Shown piece after piece: positions 16,241 to 24,000 of a stretch of DNA of 64,000 nt; positions within the stretch are counted from its first letter, which is position 1; each line of letters opens with the position of its first letter. The translations under genes were made by a program, and so were the position numbers. Source of the DNA: an uncultured Eubacteriales bacterium (GTDB taxonomy: Bacteria; Bacillota; Clostridia; Saccharofermentanales; UBA5734). The notes below the pieces were generated by a model. That model did no database searches. It was not told where the DNA came from and saw nothing but the letters and a program-made list of their open reading frames with translations. The stretch is taken from assembly GCA_903835065.1 (NCBI GenBank), contig CAILLO010000009.1, positions 1 to 64,000 on the forward strand. Direction: 5' to 3'.

Positions 16241-17425
16241 ATGGACGAACGTACAGTAGTGGAATCCTCCACCGGTGCGACTTTCGAGCAGGAACCCGTG
16301 GAAGGCGCCCTGGCCCGCCTGACGGACGCGCTCCTGTCGGACGAGGGCCTCCAGGCGCTCATCGACGAAGCGGGGCGCGCGACGGGCCGCCGCATCGCGG
16401 TCGAGGACGTCGAAGGCCGCTCCCTCGCCTGGACGACGGGAGACGAGTCGCCGGCCCCTGCCACGCCGGGTGCACCGACCGGAGCCGCCGACGAGGGCGG
16501 CCTGGCCTCGCAGGTCCTTCTGCGTGGCGTCCCCGTCGCCGTTCTCCGGGTCGGGTCGGACGGCAGGGACTTCTCCCTGGACGAGCGCGCCCTGTTCGAA
16601 CGCTTCGCCCGGATGATCGCCCTGGAACTGCAGAAGGCGGGCGTCGTCCGCGAGAACCGCGGCATGCTCCACGCCGGCTTCCTCTCCGACCTGCTCGACG
16701 ACCGGATCGACACCGCCGCGGCCGCCCGACGTCGACTCGGCGCGCTGGGAGTCACCCTCCCCCGCCACCTGCACCTCCTGACCGTCGCCACCCGCAGCCG
16801 CCTCGTCGCGGACGTCCGGTTCCAGAGTCTCGGCGACCGCCTTCGCCGCCTCTTCCCCGACGCGTTCACCGTCTCCTACCAGGGGTCCTATGTCGTGCTG
16901 CTGGGACGTTCGACACCCGGCGACCCGCTCCGCGAGGTCGAGACCGCCCTGACGGAGCTGCTCGCGGGCAACAAGTGGGTCGCGGGGTTGAGCGGCTCCT
17001 TCACGGAGATCCTCGAGACCCGGCGCCACTACGCCGAAGCGCTCAAGGCCGTCGACCTCGGGGTCCGGGGCCGCAACGCGCGGTCCCTCTTCCGCTACGA
17101 GGACCTGAAGGTCTTCCACATGGCGGAACTCTGCGAGCACCAGGTCCCGCTCCAGGCGCTGTGCCACCCCGGGATCTTCACGCTGCTCGACTACGACGAC
17201 GAACAGGGCGCCGACCTCGTCGAGACGCTTCGCGTCTACATGCGGCTGGCCCGCAATCCGACCCGGTCGGCCGAGGCGCTCGGCGTCCACCGGAACACGC
17301 TGTTCTACCGGATCGACCGGATCGAGAAGCTCACGGGGCTCGACCTCGCCGACGGCGAGGACCTGTTCCGCATCGGGATGTCCCTGAAGCTGCTCGAGTT
17401 CCTCGAGAGGATCAGGCCGGCCTGA
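16241..17425 (+). CDS. PucR/CdaR-type transcriptional regulator
   Basis: 394 residues. The N-terminal half is a GAF-like sensor region (RRIAVEDVEGRSLAW, then VPVAVLRVG). The middle carries a GGDEF-like CdaR domain without catalytic residues. The C-terminal PucR helix-turn-helix reads YMRLARNPTRSAEALGVHRNTLFYRIDRIEKLTGL at about residues 330-365. Members activate catabolic operons on binding small ligands. It is transcribed away from acpS-pta and converges on the VOC gene with only 8 bases between stops. Its target is unknown; the adjacent divergent operon is the first candidate. Confidence 0.88.
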   Translation: MDERTVVESSTGATFEQEPVEGALARLTDALLSDEGLQALIDEAGRATGRRIAVEDVEGRSLAWTTGDESPAPATPGAPTGAADEGGLASQVLLRGVPVAVLRVGSDGRDFSLDERALFERFARMIALELQKAGVVRENRGMLHAGFLSDLLDDRIDTAAAARRRLGALGVTLPRHLHLLTVATRSRLVADVRFQSLGDRLRRLFPDAFTVSYQGSYVVLLGRSTPGDPLREVETALTELLAGNKWVAGLSGSFTEILETRRHYAEALKAVDLGVRGRNARSLFRYEDLKVFHMAELCEHQVPLQALCHPGIFTLLDYDDEQGADLVETLRVYMRLARNPTRSAEALGVHRNTLFYRIDRIEKLTGLDLADGEDLFRIGMSLKLLEFLERIRPA

Positions 17426-17433
17426 TCCTCGCC

Positions 17434-17922
17434 CTAGGACTTCGCTGCGTACACGACCTGCAGCGACCGCTCGGTGTACTGCATCAGTTCGATGCGATTG
17501 CCGTCGGGGTCCTTGATCCAGAACTGCCAGGTGTGGTCCGGTCCCAGCGTCGGACCGGAGTCCAACGGGATGCCCAGCGACCGGAGGCGATCCGCCGCCG
17601 CGTGGATGTCGTCGACGAGCAGACTCAGGTGGGCGTAGCCGATCCGCTCGAAATTCGGTCCGCCGGTCGCGAGGTCGGTGTCCGGCTTGGGGTAGAACAG
17701 CTCGAGGAAGGCCCCCTCCCCGATCTTCAGGTACGCGATGCCGGGCTTGCCCGCCAGCGCGACGATCGGATTCCCCGGAAAGAGCGTCGCGATATCCTCC
17801 GGGATGAGGATCTCGAAAGCCTTCTCCAGTCCGAGCGCCCCGCAATAGAAGGCGAGCGACCGTTCCATGTCGACGACGTTGAACGCGACGTGCGAGAACC
17901 CGCGAATCCCGCCCTTGTCCAT
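17434..17922 (-). CDS. VOC (glyoxalase/dioxygenase) family protein
   Basis: 162 residues with two beta-alpha-beta-beta-beta repeats. Potential metal ligands are visible: His in GFSHVAFNVVD, His in IGYAHLSLLVDD and Glu in RIELMQYTERS. VOC enzymes use a divalent metal for isomerisation, epimerisation or lyase chemistry on oxo-compounds. Downstream of the Gfo/Idh/MocA gene at 18039, separated by a hairpin. It resembles the VOC protein at 57681, not the 25484/28006 pair. Confidence 0.85.
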   Translation of the reverse strand: MDKGGIRGFSHVAFNVVDMERSLAFYCGALGLEKAFEILIPEDIATLFPGNPIVALAGKPGIAYLKIGEGAFLELFYPKPDTDLATGGPNFERIGYAHLSLLVDDIHAAADRLRSLGIPLDSGPTLGPDHTWQFWIKDPDGNRIELMQYTERSLQVVYAAKS

Positions 17923-17959
17923 GCCGGTCTCCTTCGCGGCGCCACGGCCGCCCCATGGA

Positions 17960-17999
17960 ACAGGCCGGCGTGGCGGGTCTCCCCGGCCGGCCGGCCTGT
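17960..17999 (-). terminator. Hairpin after the Gfo/Idh/MocA gene
   Basis: ACAGGCCGGC (17960-17969) pairs with GCCGGCCTGT (17990-17999) with a 20-base GC-rich loop. There is no T-tract on the minus strand, so it may attenuate rather than end transcription before the VOC gene. Confidence 0.45.
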
Positions 18000-18038
18000 C
18001 GCTGAAAAATTTCTGGAACGCCTCGTGCGGAAAGTCGC

Positions 18039-19136
18039 CTAGAATCGAACGATGTCGTGGATTTCGTGGGACTTGTAGATGGCCTCGAGGACCTGGGTGA
18101 CGACGATCGCCTGCTCCGGCAGGACCAGGGGCTGCGTGTCGTGGATCACGGCCTTGAGCCACTGCTCGGCCTCGAGCGTTCCCGGGTCGCCGCTGCGGCC
18201 TTCGAAGTATGCGACGCCGCCGGCGCCCGCGATCTCCTCGTCGATCATCTTGCCGTACTTGGTCGTGTTGAGCACCAGGCGATACGGAGCGCCCATGCCG
18301 CCCTTGATCTCGGCGCCGCCCTCGGTGCCGCACAGCGTGGTGGCGGCTTCCTTTGCGTCGGTCGTGTTCAGGGCCCAGGCGGCCTCCAGGTAGATCGTCG
18401 CGCCGTTCTCCATCTTGATGAAGCCGAACGCGGAGTCCTCGACCTCGAAGGTCTTCGGGTCCCAGGGACCGAACACGTTGGCCTCGAATTTGTCGGCCAT
18501 CTTCCAGAACACCGAGCCGGAGACGCTGGCAGGCTTGTAGTTGCCCATCATCCAGAGGGTCAGGTCGAGCGCGTGCGTGCCGATGTCGATCAGCGGTCCG
18601 CCGCCCTGCAGGGCCTTGTTCGGGAACACGCCCCAGGTCGGGACGGCGCGCCGGCGCACCGCGTGCGCCTTTGCGAAGTAGACGTCTCCGAGGAAGCCGC
18701 TGTCGACGGCCTTGCGCAGCGCGATCACTTCGTCGCGGAAGCGGTTCTGGTAGCCGATCGTGAGCTTCTTGCCGGACTTCTTCGAGGCGTCGAGCATCTT
18801 CTTGGCGTCGGCGTAGGTATGGGCCATCGGTTTCTCGCACAGGACGTGCTTGCCGGCCTCGAGGGCCGCGACGGTCATGGGCGAATGCATGACGTTCGGG
18901 GTCAGGACGTGGACGACGTCGATCTTCTCGTCCTTGAGCATCTCGGTGTAGTCGGTGTAGGTCTTCGCATGCGGGGCGCCGTACTTGTCGGCGGCCTTCT
19001 TCGCGCGCTCGGGGAGGATGTCGCAGAAGGCGACCAGTTCGCACAGGTCCGGGAACTTGACCAGCGAGGGGAGGTGCTTCTGGTTGGCGATGCCGCCGCA
19101 GCCGATGAAGCCGATCTGGAGCTTTCCGTTCTTCAT
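18039..19136 (-). CDS. Gfo/Idh/MocA family oxidoreductase
   Basis: 365 residues: Rossmann start IGFIGCGGIANQKHLPSL with intact GxGGIA, CEKPMAHTY (EKP motif, about residue 95), YQNRFRDEV, and the GGGPLIDIGTHALDLTLWMMG segment that carries the catalytic His/Asp region of the family. Cytosolic NAD(P)-dependent sugar or glycoside dehydrogenase. It has a strong own promoter and shares the upstream gap with the divergent LacI gene at 19332, so it is the likely target of that regulator. The family includes the glycoside 3-dehydrogenases that feed CGD enzymes, which fits here. Confidence 0.92.
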   Translation of the reverse strand: MKNGKLQIGFIGCGGIANQKHLPSLVKFPDLCELVAFCDILPERAKKAADKYGAPHAKTYTDYTEMLKDEKIDVVHVLTPNVMHSPMTVAALEAGKHVLCEKPMAHTYADAKKMLDASKKSGKKLTIGYQNRFRDEVIALRKAVDSGFLGDVYFAKAHAVRRRAVPTWGVFPNKALQGGGPLIDIGTHALDLTLWMMGNYKPASVSGSVFWKMADKFEANVFGPWDPKTFEVEDSAFGFIKMENGATIYLEAAWALNTTDAKEAATTLCGTEGGAEIKGGMGAPYRLVLNTTKYGKMIDEEIAGAGGVAYFEGRSGDPGTLEAEQWLKAVIHDTQPLVLPEQAIVVTQVLEAIYKSHEIHDIVRF

Positions 19137-19194
19137 GAGATCTCTCCTTTTCGTGGGAATGGCGATTGCCGATTCGTCGGGATGACCTCCCTCG

Positions 19195-19223
19195 ATTATA
19201 TCGGCTGTAAAGAAAAGCGTCAA
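19195..19223 (-). promoter_or_regulatory. Strong promoter of the Gfo/Idh/MocA gene
   Basis: On the minus strand TTGACG, a 17-base spacer and TATAAT, about 60 bases upstream of the ATG at 19136. Confidence 0.7.
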
Positions 19224-19232
19224 TGGTTTACA
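19206..19232. promoter_or_regulatory. Operator-like palindrome TGTAAA-N15-TTTACA
   Basis: A 27-base inverted repeat overlapping the -35 box and spacer of the oxidoreductase promoter. A further TTTACA follows at 19237-19242 and a TTTCATATGTTTTCATG stretch at about 19250. Probable site for the divergently encoded LacI protein. The span equals that of the palindromes at 21949 and 57587, though the arms differ. Confidence 0.55.
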
Positions 19233-19331
19233 GTTATTTACAAAATCGCTTTCATATGTTTTCATGTAAGAAACGACTCCCTCACCGCATCCCGTCATGC
19301 GACGACCGAGTCCCGGCAGGGGGTAGGCACC

Positions 19332-20333
19332 ATGAAGTCCGTCACCATCCAGGATGTCGCCAATGAGGCCCAGGTCTCCATCGCGACGGTCTCCCGCGTC
19401 CTCAGCGGAAAGGGCCAGGTCTCGGCCGAGCGCCGGAACCGCGTGCTCGAGGCCGCCGATCGGCTGGACTACACCACCGACCTCAAGGTGAGGGCGCCGC
19501 GGAAAGTCGAGGCCCGCATCCTGCTGATGATCGTGCCCCGGATCTCCAACCCCTTCTACGCCGAAATCGTCCACGGCTTCCAGAATACGGCCTACAAGAA
19601 CGGCTACGAGGTCATGCTCTGCCAGTCCATGTCCAATCCGCGACGACTCGAGGAATACATCGAGCTCATGCGCAGCGGCGTCGCCGAAGGCGCCGTCACG
19701 CTCGACCCGATGACCGGGCTCGACGTCTTCGCGACACTCGTCGGCAAGTTCCCGCTCGTGCAGTGCTGCGAATACAACGAGGCGCTCTCTTCCTCCTACG
19801 TCGCGGTCGACAACGTCCGCGCCGCCCGCGAGGTCGTGCACTTCCTCCACTCGATCGGATGCCGACGGATCGCCCTCCTCAATTCCGGTCTCAACTTCAA
19901 GTACGCGCGCGACCGCCAGCAGGGCTACGAGGAAGGGCTCCAGGAACTCGGCCTGCCGGTCCGCCCCGAAGGGATCGCCCACGTCTCCGACGTGAACTTC
20001 AATCTCGCGCTCGGAGTCGCCGAGCGTCTTCTGGGCGGCACTCCGCCGCCCGACGCCGTCTTCGCGGTCTCGGACGTCTACGCGGCCGCCGTGGAGAAGG
20101 CCGCGAAGCGCATGGGGATCCGCGTCCCGCAGGACCTCGCCGTCGTGGGCTTCGACAACATCGACGTCTCCCTGATGTGCGATCCGTCGATCACGACCGT
20201 CAACCAGCCCCGATACGAGATCGGCGCCTTCGCCTGCGACATGCTGCTCGAGCGGATCCGCACGCCGGAGACCCCCGTGCGCCAACTGATCCTCAACACG
20301 GAGCTGATCGTCCGCGATTCGACGCTTCGGTAG
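19332..20333 (+). CDS. LacI family transcriptional regulator
   Basis: 333 residues. Helix-turn-helix TIQDVANEAQVSIATVSRVLSG (residues 5-26), then a sugar-binding-protein-like sensor with NPFYAEIVHGFQ, SVDNVRAA-type and VVGFDNIDVSLM segments. It is divergent from the Gfo/Idh/MocA gene and faces the fused CGD gene, whose stop is 10 bases away. Predicted to repress the adjacent oxidoreductase gene through the palindrome at 19206; no clear promoter for the regulator itself was found. Confidence 0.93.
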   Translation: MKSVTIQDVANEAQVSIATVSRVLSGKGQVSAERRNRVLEAADRLDYTTDLKVRAPRKVEARILLMIVPRISNPFYAEIVHGFQNTAYKNGYEVMLCQSMSNPRRLEEYIELMRSGVAEGAVTLDPMTGLDVFATLVGKFPLVQCCEYNEALSSSYVAVDNVRAAREVVHFLHSIGCRRIALLNSGLNFKYARDRQQGYEEGLQELGLPVRPEGIAHVSDVNFNLALGVAERLLGGTPPPDAVFAVSDVYAAAVEKAAKRMGIRVPQDLAVVGFDNIDVSLMCDPSITTVNQPRYEIGAFACDMLLERIRTPETPVRQLILNTELIVRDSTLR

Positions 20334-20342
20334 ACCGGTCCG

Positions 20343-21755
20343 CTACTTCCGCACGCCCATGGTCACCTTGGCGCGGTCGGTCCACAGGAACGGAAGGTAA
20401 TAAGTCCGGATCTGGTGCGAGTAGTCGAACTCGTGCGGCTTCGACTCGTCGAGTCCGCCCGGCAGGTCGACGAGCACCTTGACCGTGCGCCCGTAGTTCC
20501 AGTAGTACGCTTGGATCGTGGCCATCTCGGCGAACGCGAACCGCTGGCCTTCGACTTCGAAGGAGATCCGGTCGGGTCCGTACAGGAAGCCGTCCACCGC
20601 GACGCGGCAGTCGTCGACGAGGCACAGCGGCACGCCGCGATAGTAGAAGCAGCGCGACTCGATCTCGAACCCGGCGATCTTCCCGTCCGCGCCGACGAGA
20701 TTCCGGTAGCCGAGGTTGCTGAGCGCCTGGGTGTCCGTGGATTTCTCGGCCAGGGTCGGCATCGGGAAGCCGGGGTATGTGCCGATGCAGCGGTCGAGCA
20801 TCGTCTGGAAGCGGCGCAGCGGCAGGAACGGGTCGCCCGGCACGGGGCCGCCCTCGTACTCGGAGGAGATGTAGCCGGCGTATCCGCCCTGGACCAGCAC
20901 GGGCAGGACGTTCGGGTAGTCGATGCTGGTCTCCTCGCAGTGCTCGTCCATCTCCCAGAACTTGCCGTGGATATGGAGGATGTAGGGCATGTGCTCGAGC
21001 AGGACCTTCGGATCGTGGGACTCCGTGCGCCAGCACTGGCGGAGGAAGGCGGCCTCGGCGGGCGGGCGCGGGTCGAGGAGCATGCGCTCGCAGCGGGCCC
21101 GGTAGGCCTCGTTGGATTCCTGCTCGTAGACCGTCTTCATGGTTTCGATCAGGACCGGGTCGACGTTCGCGGCGCGTGCGGCGCGCATGAAGTAGACGCC
21201 TTCGGTGATGTGCTTCACGAACATGCTCATGTCGGGGATGATGCCGAGATAGGGCGTGTTCTTCTTCCGGATGATCTCGATCGTCTCCTGGATAATGGGG
21301 AGGATCCAGGACGAGGAGCCGTTGTGGATCTCGACGCCGAGTTTGACGCCGTATTCCTCGCAGATCGGGGCGGCCTCGGCGAAGAGCCGTGGGTCGAAGG
21401 TGCCGCCGATGCGGAGGATCGGGCAGTCAATCGCGGCCGCGAACCGGACGTGGCGCTTCACGATGTCGACGGACTCCCGGAGGGTGAGGTCGCGGTGCCG
21501 GAACATCGTGCGGTCGACGAAGAAGTCGTGGGCGACGGTCTTCGTGCCGTATTTCCACATCATCTCCTTCCACAGCGCGAGGTCTTCCTGGTTCACGTCG
21601 GGGCAGTTGCGGAAGAAGAGCTGGCCGAGCAGCTCGATGCCGTTCACGCCCATGTTGGCCATGGCCGCGATGCACTGGTCCCAGGTGAGCTGGCCCTCCG
21701 CGACGAGCTGCTTGAAACTGTAGACCGTGACACCCCGCTTGATCAGGTTCATCAT
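20343..21755 (-). CDS. Single-chain CGD alpha-beta fusion, set 4
   Basis: 470 residues. Residues 1 to about 335 form the TIM-barrel alpha part, with all four ligand motifs: GVEIHNGSSSW, GIIPDMSMF, HIHGKFWEMDE and ISSEYEGG. After a linker around 335-350, residues to the end match the beta subunit: RCFYYRGVPLCLVDDCRVAVDG, FAEMATIQAYYWNYGRTVKV and a final VTMGVRK strand. The other four sets encode beta separately and mostly upstream, so this fusion also has reversed order. ATG overlaps the stop of a short upstream gene (ATGA). A frameshift artefact is unlikely because both domains read through one uninterrupted frame with preserved motifs. Confidence 0.88.
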   Translation of the reverse strand: MMNLIKRGVTVYSFKQLVAEGQLTWDQCIAAMANMGVNGIELLGQLFFRNCPDVNQEDLALWKEMMWKYGTKTVAHDFFVDRTMFRHRDLTLRESVDIVKRHVRFAAAIDCPILRIGGTFDPRLFAEAAPICEEYGVKLGVEIHNGSSSWILPIIQETIEIIRKKNTPYLGIIPDMSMFVKHITEGVYFMRAARAANVDPVLIETMKTVYEQESNEAYRARCERMLLDPRPPAEAAFLRQCWRTESHDPKVLLEHMPYILHIHGKFWEMDEHCEETSIDYPNVLPVLVQGGYAGYISSEYEGGPVPGDPFLPLRRFQTMLDRCIGTYPGFPMPTLAEKSTDTQALSNLGYRNLVGADGKIAGFEIESRCFYYRGVPLCLVDDCRVAVDGFLYGPDRISFEVEGQRFAFAEMATIQAYYWNYGRTVKVLVDLPGGLDESKPHEFDYSHQIRTYYLPFLWTDRAKVTMGVRK

Positions 21756-21904
21756 GTCCCGCTCCCTTCGATGACGACCGTCCGGCCCAGCCGGTGGGAC
21801 TCGAAGCAGGCCTCGACGAGCTTCATGACGCGCATCACCTGCGCGTTCTCCACGATCGGGCCGGCCTTGCCCTCGATCGCGATGCCGTGGTTCCGATTCT
21901 CCAT
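21752..21904 (-). pseudogene. 50-residue Gfo/Idh/MocA C-terminal remnant with intact translation start
   Basis: The short product (HGIAIEGKAGPIVENAQVM followed by RVMKLVEACFESHRLGRTV) reads like the last 45 residues of a Gfo/Idh/MocA oxidoreductase, whose C-termini end in helices of the type VIEACYESARTGR. It starts at an ATG behind AGGAGGG, downstream of a good promoter, and its stop overlaps the start of the fused CGD gene (ATGA). The simplest reading is an internal deletion that removed the oxidoreductase body but kept the start and the coupling signal. It may now act as a leader peptide driving CGD translation. Confidence 0.6.
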
Positions 21905-21936
21905 GAGCCGACCCTCCTGTAGTTCTTGATAGCTCG

Positions 21937-21965
21937 AGTATAGCAACTCATGAAAGAAACTTCAA
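21937..21965 (-). promoter_or_regulatory. Promoter of the fused CGD operon
   Basis: On the minus strand TTGAAG, a 17-base spacer and TATACT. The sequence around the -10 box closely resembles the promoter at 48264. It overlaps the palindrome at 21949-21975. Confidence 0.65.
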
Positions 21966-21975
21966 ATTTTTCATG
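21949..21975. promoter_or_regulatory. 27-bp operator CATGAAA-N13-TTTCATG
   Basis: Perfect 7-base inverted arms separated by 13 A/T-rich bases, lying on the -35 region of the fused CGD promoter and upstream of the divergent flavodoxin gene. The same arms and spacing occur at 57587-57613 in front of CGD set 5. Confidence 0.7.
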
Positions 21976-22044
21976 GAGTTTTCAGAAAACCGATGGTACA
22001 CTGGAGAAGATAATGGCCCCCCCTACGAAGAGAAGGAGTCGACC

Positions 22045-23013
22045 ATGAAGAGCGTCCTCGTCTACTACTCCCAGACCGACAGCACCCGCAAGGTGGCCCG
22101 CGCGATCCGCGACGGCGTCCGCGAGGAGACCGGGCAGTGCGACCTCTTCACGGTCAAGCAGGCCAAGGAACTGGACCTCTTCGGATACGACCTCGTCGGC
22201 CTGGGCTCCCCGATCTGGATGGGCGCCGAGACGCCCAACCTCCGCATCTGGATCGACGCGCTGCCGCACCAGAGTGGCCGGCATGCCTTCGCCTTCAACA
22301 CGCACGGGGTCATGCCCGAGCTCTACTTCCCGAGCCTCGTCCGACGCCTGGAATACAAGGGCTTCACGGTGCTCGGGACGCGAGACTGGTTCGGCGAAGC
22401 CCGCTTCCAGACCGCGGCCTCCCCCTACTATACGACGGGGCACCCCGACGAGGTCGACCTGCAGGAAGCCCGCGACTTCGGGCGCGAGATGGCCCGCAAC
22501 TCCCCGCGCGTCGCCGCCAGCGAGACCGCCCTCGTGCCGCCCGTCCCCGAGCTGGCCTGGACGCCGCAGCTCCAGATCCTGTTCGAATTCTTCAAGACGG
22601 GGCACAACCCGCACGGCTACATGACCTACGACCGCTCGAAGTGCAACTACCCCAAGTGCCGCATCTGCGTCGACAACTGCCTCATGCAGTACATCGACTT
22701 CGACAAGGAACCGAGGCGGTACGGGTCGTGCGGCGACCACTGCGACATGTGGATGGGCTGCACGTTCTGCGAGGCGGTCTGCCCGACCGGGGCGATTTCG
22801 TGCGATTGGGAAGCCCAGGAGAAGCGCAACGTGTCCGGCGGGTTCCGCGTCGGCGGCAACGCGCTGCACGACGGCGCGCTCAAGATGATCGAGGAGGGGC
22901 GCCTGCGCATGAAGCTGCCGCTCGAGTCGATCGACTGGGGGCACCAGTTCCGCCACGAGCACCCCAAGCACCCGCGCTACAAGGTTCCGAAGAAGGAACC
23001 CGACGAGATCTAG
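22045..23013 (+). CDS. Flavodoxin-ferredoxin fusion protein (EFR1-like)
   Basis: 322 residues. The N-terminal flavodoxin domain begins VLVYYSQTDSTRKVARAI (FMN phosphate loop) and runs to about residue 150. The C-terminal part holds two cysteine groups, CNYPKCRICVDNC and CGDHCDMWMGCTFCEAVCPTG, suited to two 4Fe-4S clusters with an unusual first group. Such proteins carry electrons between ferredoxin or flavin donors and reductases in the cytosol. Divergent from the fused CGD gene and sharing its palindromic operator region, it probably supplies electrons for reduction of an aglycone. Start at the ATG behind GAAGGAG. Confidence 0.85.
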   Translation: MKSVLVYYSQTDSTRKVARAIRDGVREETGQCDLFTVKQAKELDLFGYDLVGLGSPIWMGAETPNLRIWIDALPHQSGRHAFAFNTHGVMPELYFPSLVRRLEYKGFTVLGTRDWFGEARFQTAASPYYTTGHPDEVDLQEARDFGREMARNSPRVAASETALVPPVPELAWTPQLQILFEFFKTGHNPHGYMTYDRSKCNYPKCRICVDNCLMQYIDFDKEPRRYGSCGDHCDMWMGCTFCEAVCPTGAISCDWEAQEKRNVSGGFRVGGNALHDGALKMIEEGRLRMKLPLESIDWGHQFRHEHPKHPRYKVPKKEPDEI

Positions 23014-23019
23014 AAAGAA

Positions 23020-23050
23020 GGGGCTGTCTCACAAAAAGCGAGGCAGCCCC
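23020..23050. terminator. Bidirectional terminator hairpin
   Basis: GGGGCTGTCTC (23020-23030) pairs with GAGGCAGCCCC (23040-23050) around an A-rich loop, between two convergent genes. Confidence 0.75.
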
Positions 23051-23062
23051 CTGCCGTACCCC

Positions 23063-23986
23063 TCACCGGTAGATCGGCCCCAGCTCACGCTCGAGGTAGT
23101 ACGTCGTGAGGGCCATGGAGGCCAGCAGGTCGGGCGTGCCGTCGGTCTCGACGGTGACCCAGCCCTGGAAGCCGTGCTTCTTCATCGAGCGCCACAGCGA
23201 CTTGAAGTCCAGGACTCCTTCACCAGGCTCCCAGAACCAGCGCGTGCCGTCGTCCTGGATCTCGACGTCCTTCGCGTAGCGGACGGAATCCGGCAGCTTC
23301 GGCGACGCCGTGTCCTTCAGGTGGAACGTGCAGATGCGGTCGTGGTAGTCGTCGTAGAACTTCACCATGTCCTCGCCGATGATCGCGATCTGCGCCGTGT
23401 CGAGGCAGTAGTGGACGTAGCGCGGGTCGGTGGACTCGATGAACTCCCGGTGGTTCTCCTTGTTGATGGCACAGAAGAATTCGTTGTGCAGGCCGATCCG
23501 CACGCCCTTCGACTCGGCGTAGCGGCCCATCTCGGTGAGCGTCGCGGCGGCGTACCGGACCTGTTCGCGCGACAGGGGACCGACGCCGAAGTAGTTGCTG
23601 TCCGGGCAGGTGTTCATGTGTTGGCCGCCCATCTCGACGATGCGGTCGACGTCCAGGCGGCTCGACGCGAGCACTTCCTCGCGCTTCGCAGGGTCGTGCG
23701 ACCCCTCCGCGCCGTGGAACATGCCGCTCACGGCGACGCCGCGCTCCTTCGCGAATTCGGCGAATTCCTTCAGGGTACCGAACAGCGGCAGCATGTCGGC
23801 GAGGTCCCATGGGGCGACTTCGATGCCCTCGTAGCCGGTGGCGGCGTGGTAGCGCAGGATGCGGTCCCAGTCGCTGTAGTAGGCGGCATTGGACTTGTCC
23901 TCGTAGTAGAAGTCCCGGAAATTCGGGATCGTCTTGTACGGAATCGTCTTCCAGTGGCTCATGTGGGAGAAGCGCAGGTTGGCCAT
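23063..23986 (-). CDS. Sugar phosphate isomerase/epimerase-fold protein, pair A active member
   Basis: 307 residues. TIM-barrel marks in order: GIEVAPWDL, GLHNEFFCAINK (Glu), YCLDTAQIAIIG (Asp), CTFHLKDTAS (His) and VTVETDGTPD (Glu), so the metal site looks complete. It lies 14 bases after the gene at 24001, and the two form a pair repeated at 30710/31654. Likely role: isomerisation or epimerisation of a 3-oxo-hexose. It is clearly similar to 30710-31642 across its whole length. Confidence 0.85.
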   Translation of the reverse strand: MANLRFSHMSHWKTIPYKTIPNFRDFYYEDKSNAAYYSDWDRILRYHAATGYEGIEVAPWDLADMLPLFGTLKEFAEFAKERGVAVSGMFHGAEGSHDPAKREEVLASSRLDVDRIVEMGGQHMNTCPDSNYFGVGPLSREQVRYAAATLTEMGRYAESKGVRIGLHNEFFCAINKENHREFIESTDPRYVHYCLDTAQIAIIGEDMVKFYDDYHDRICTFHLKDTASPKLPDSVRYAKDVEIQDDGTRWFWEPGEGVLDFKSLWRSMKKHGFQGWVTVETDGTPDLLASMALTTYYLERELGPIYR

Positions 23987-24000
23987 CTTCGGTACCTCCT

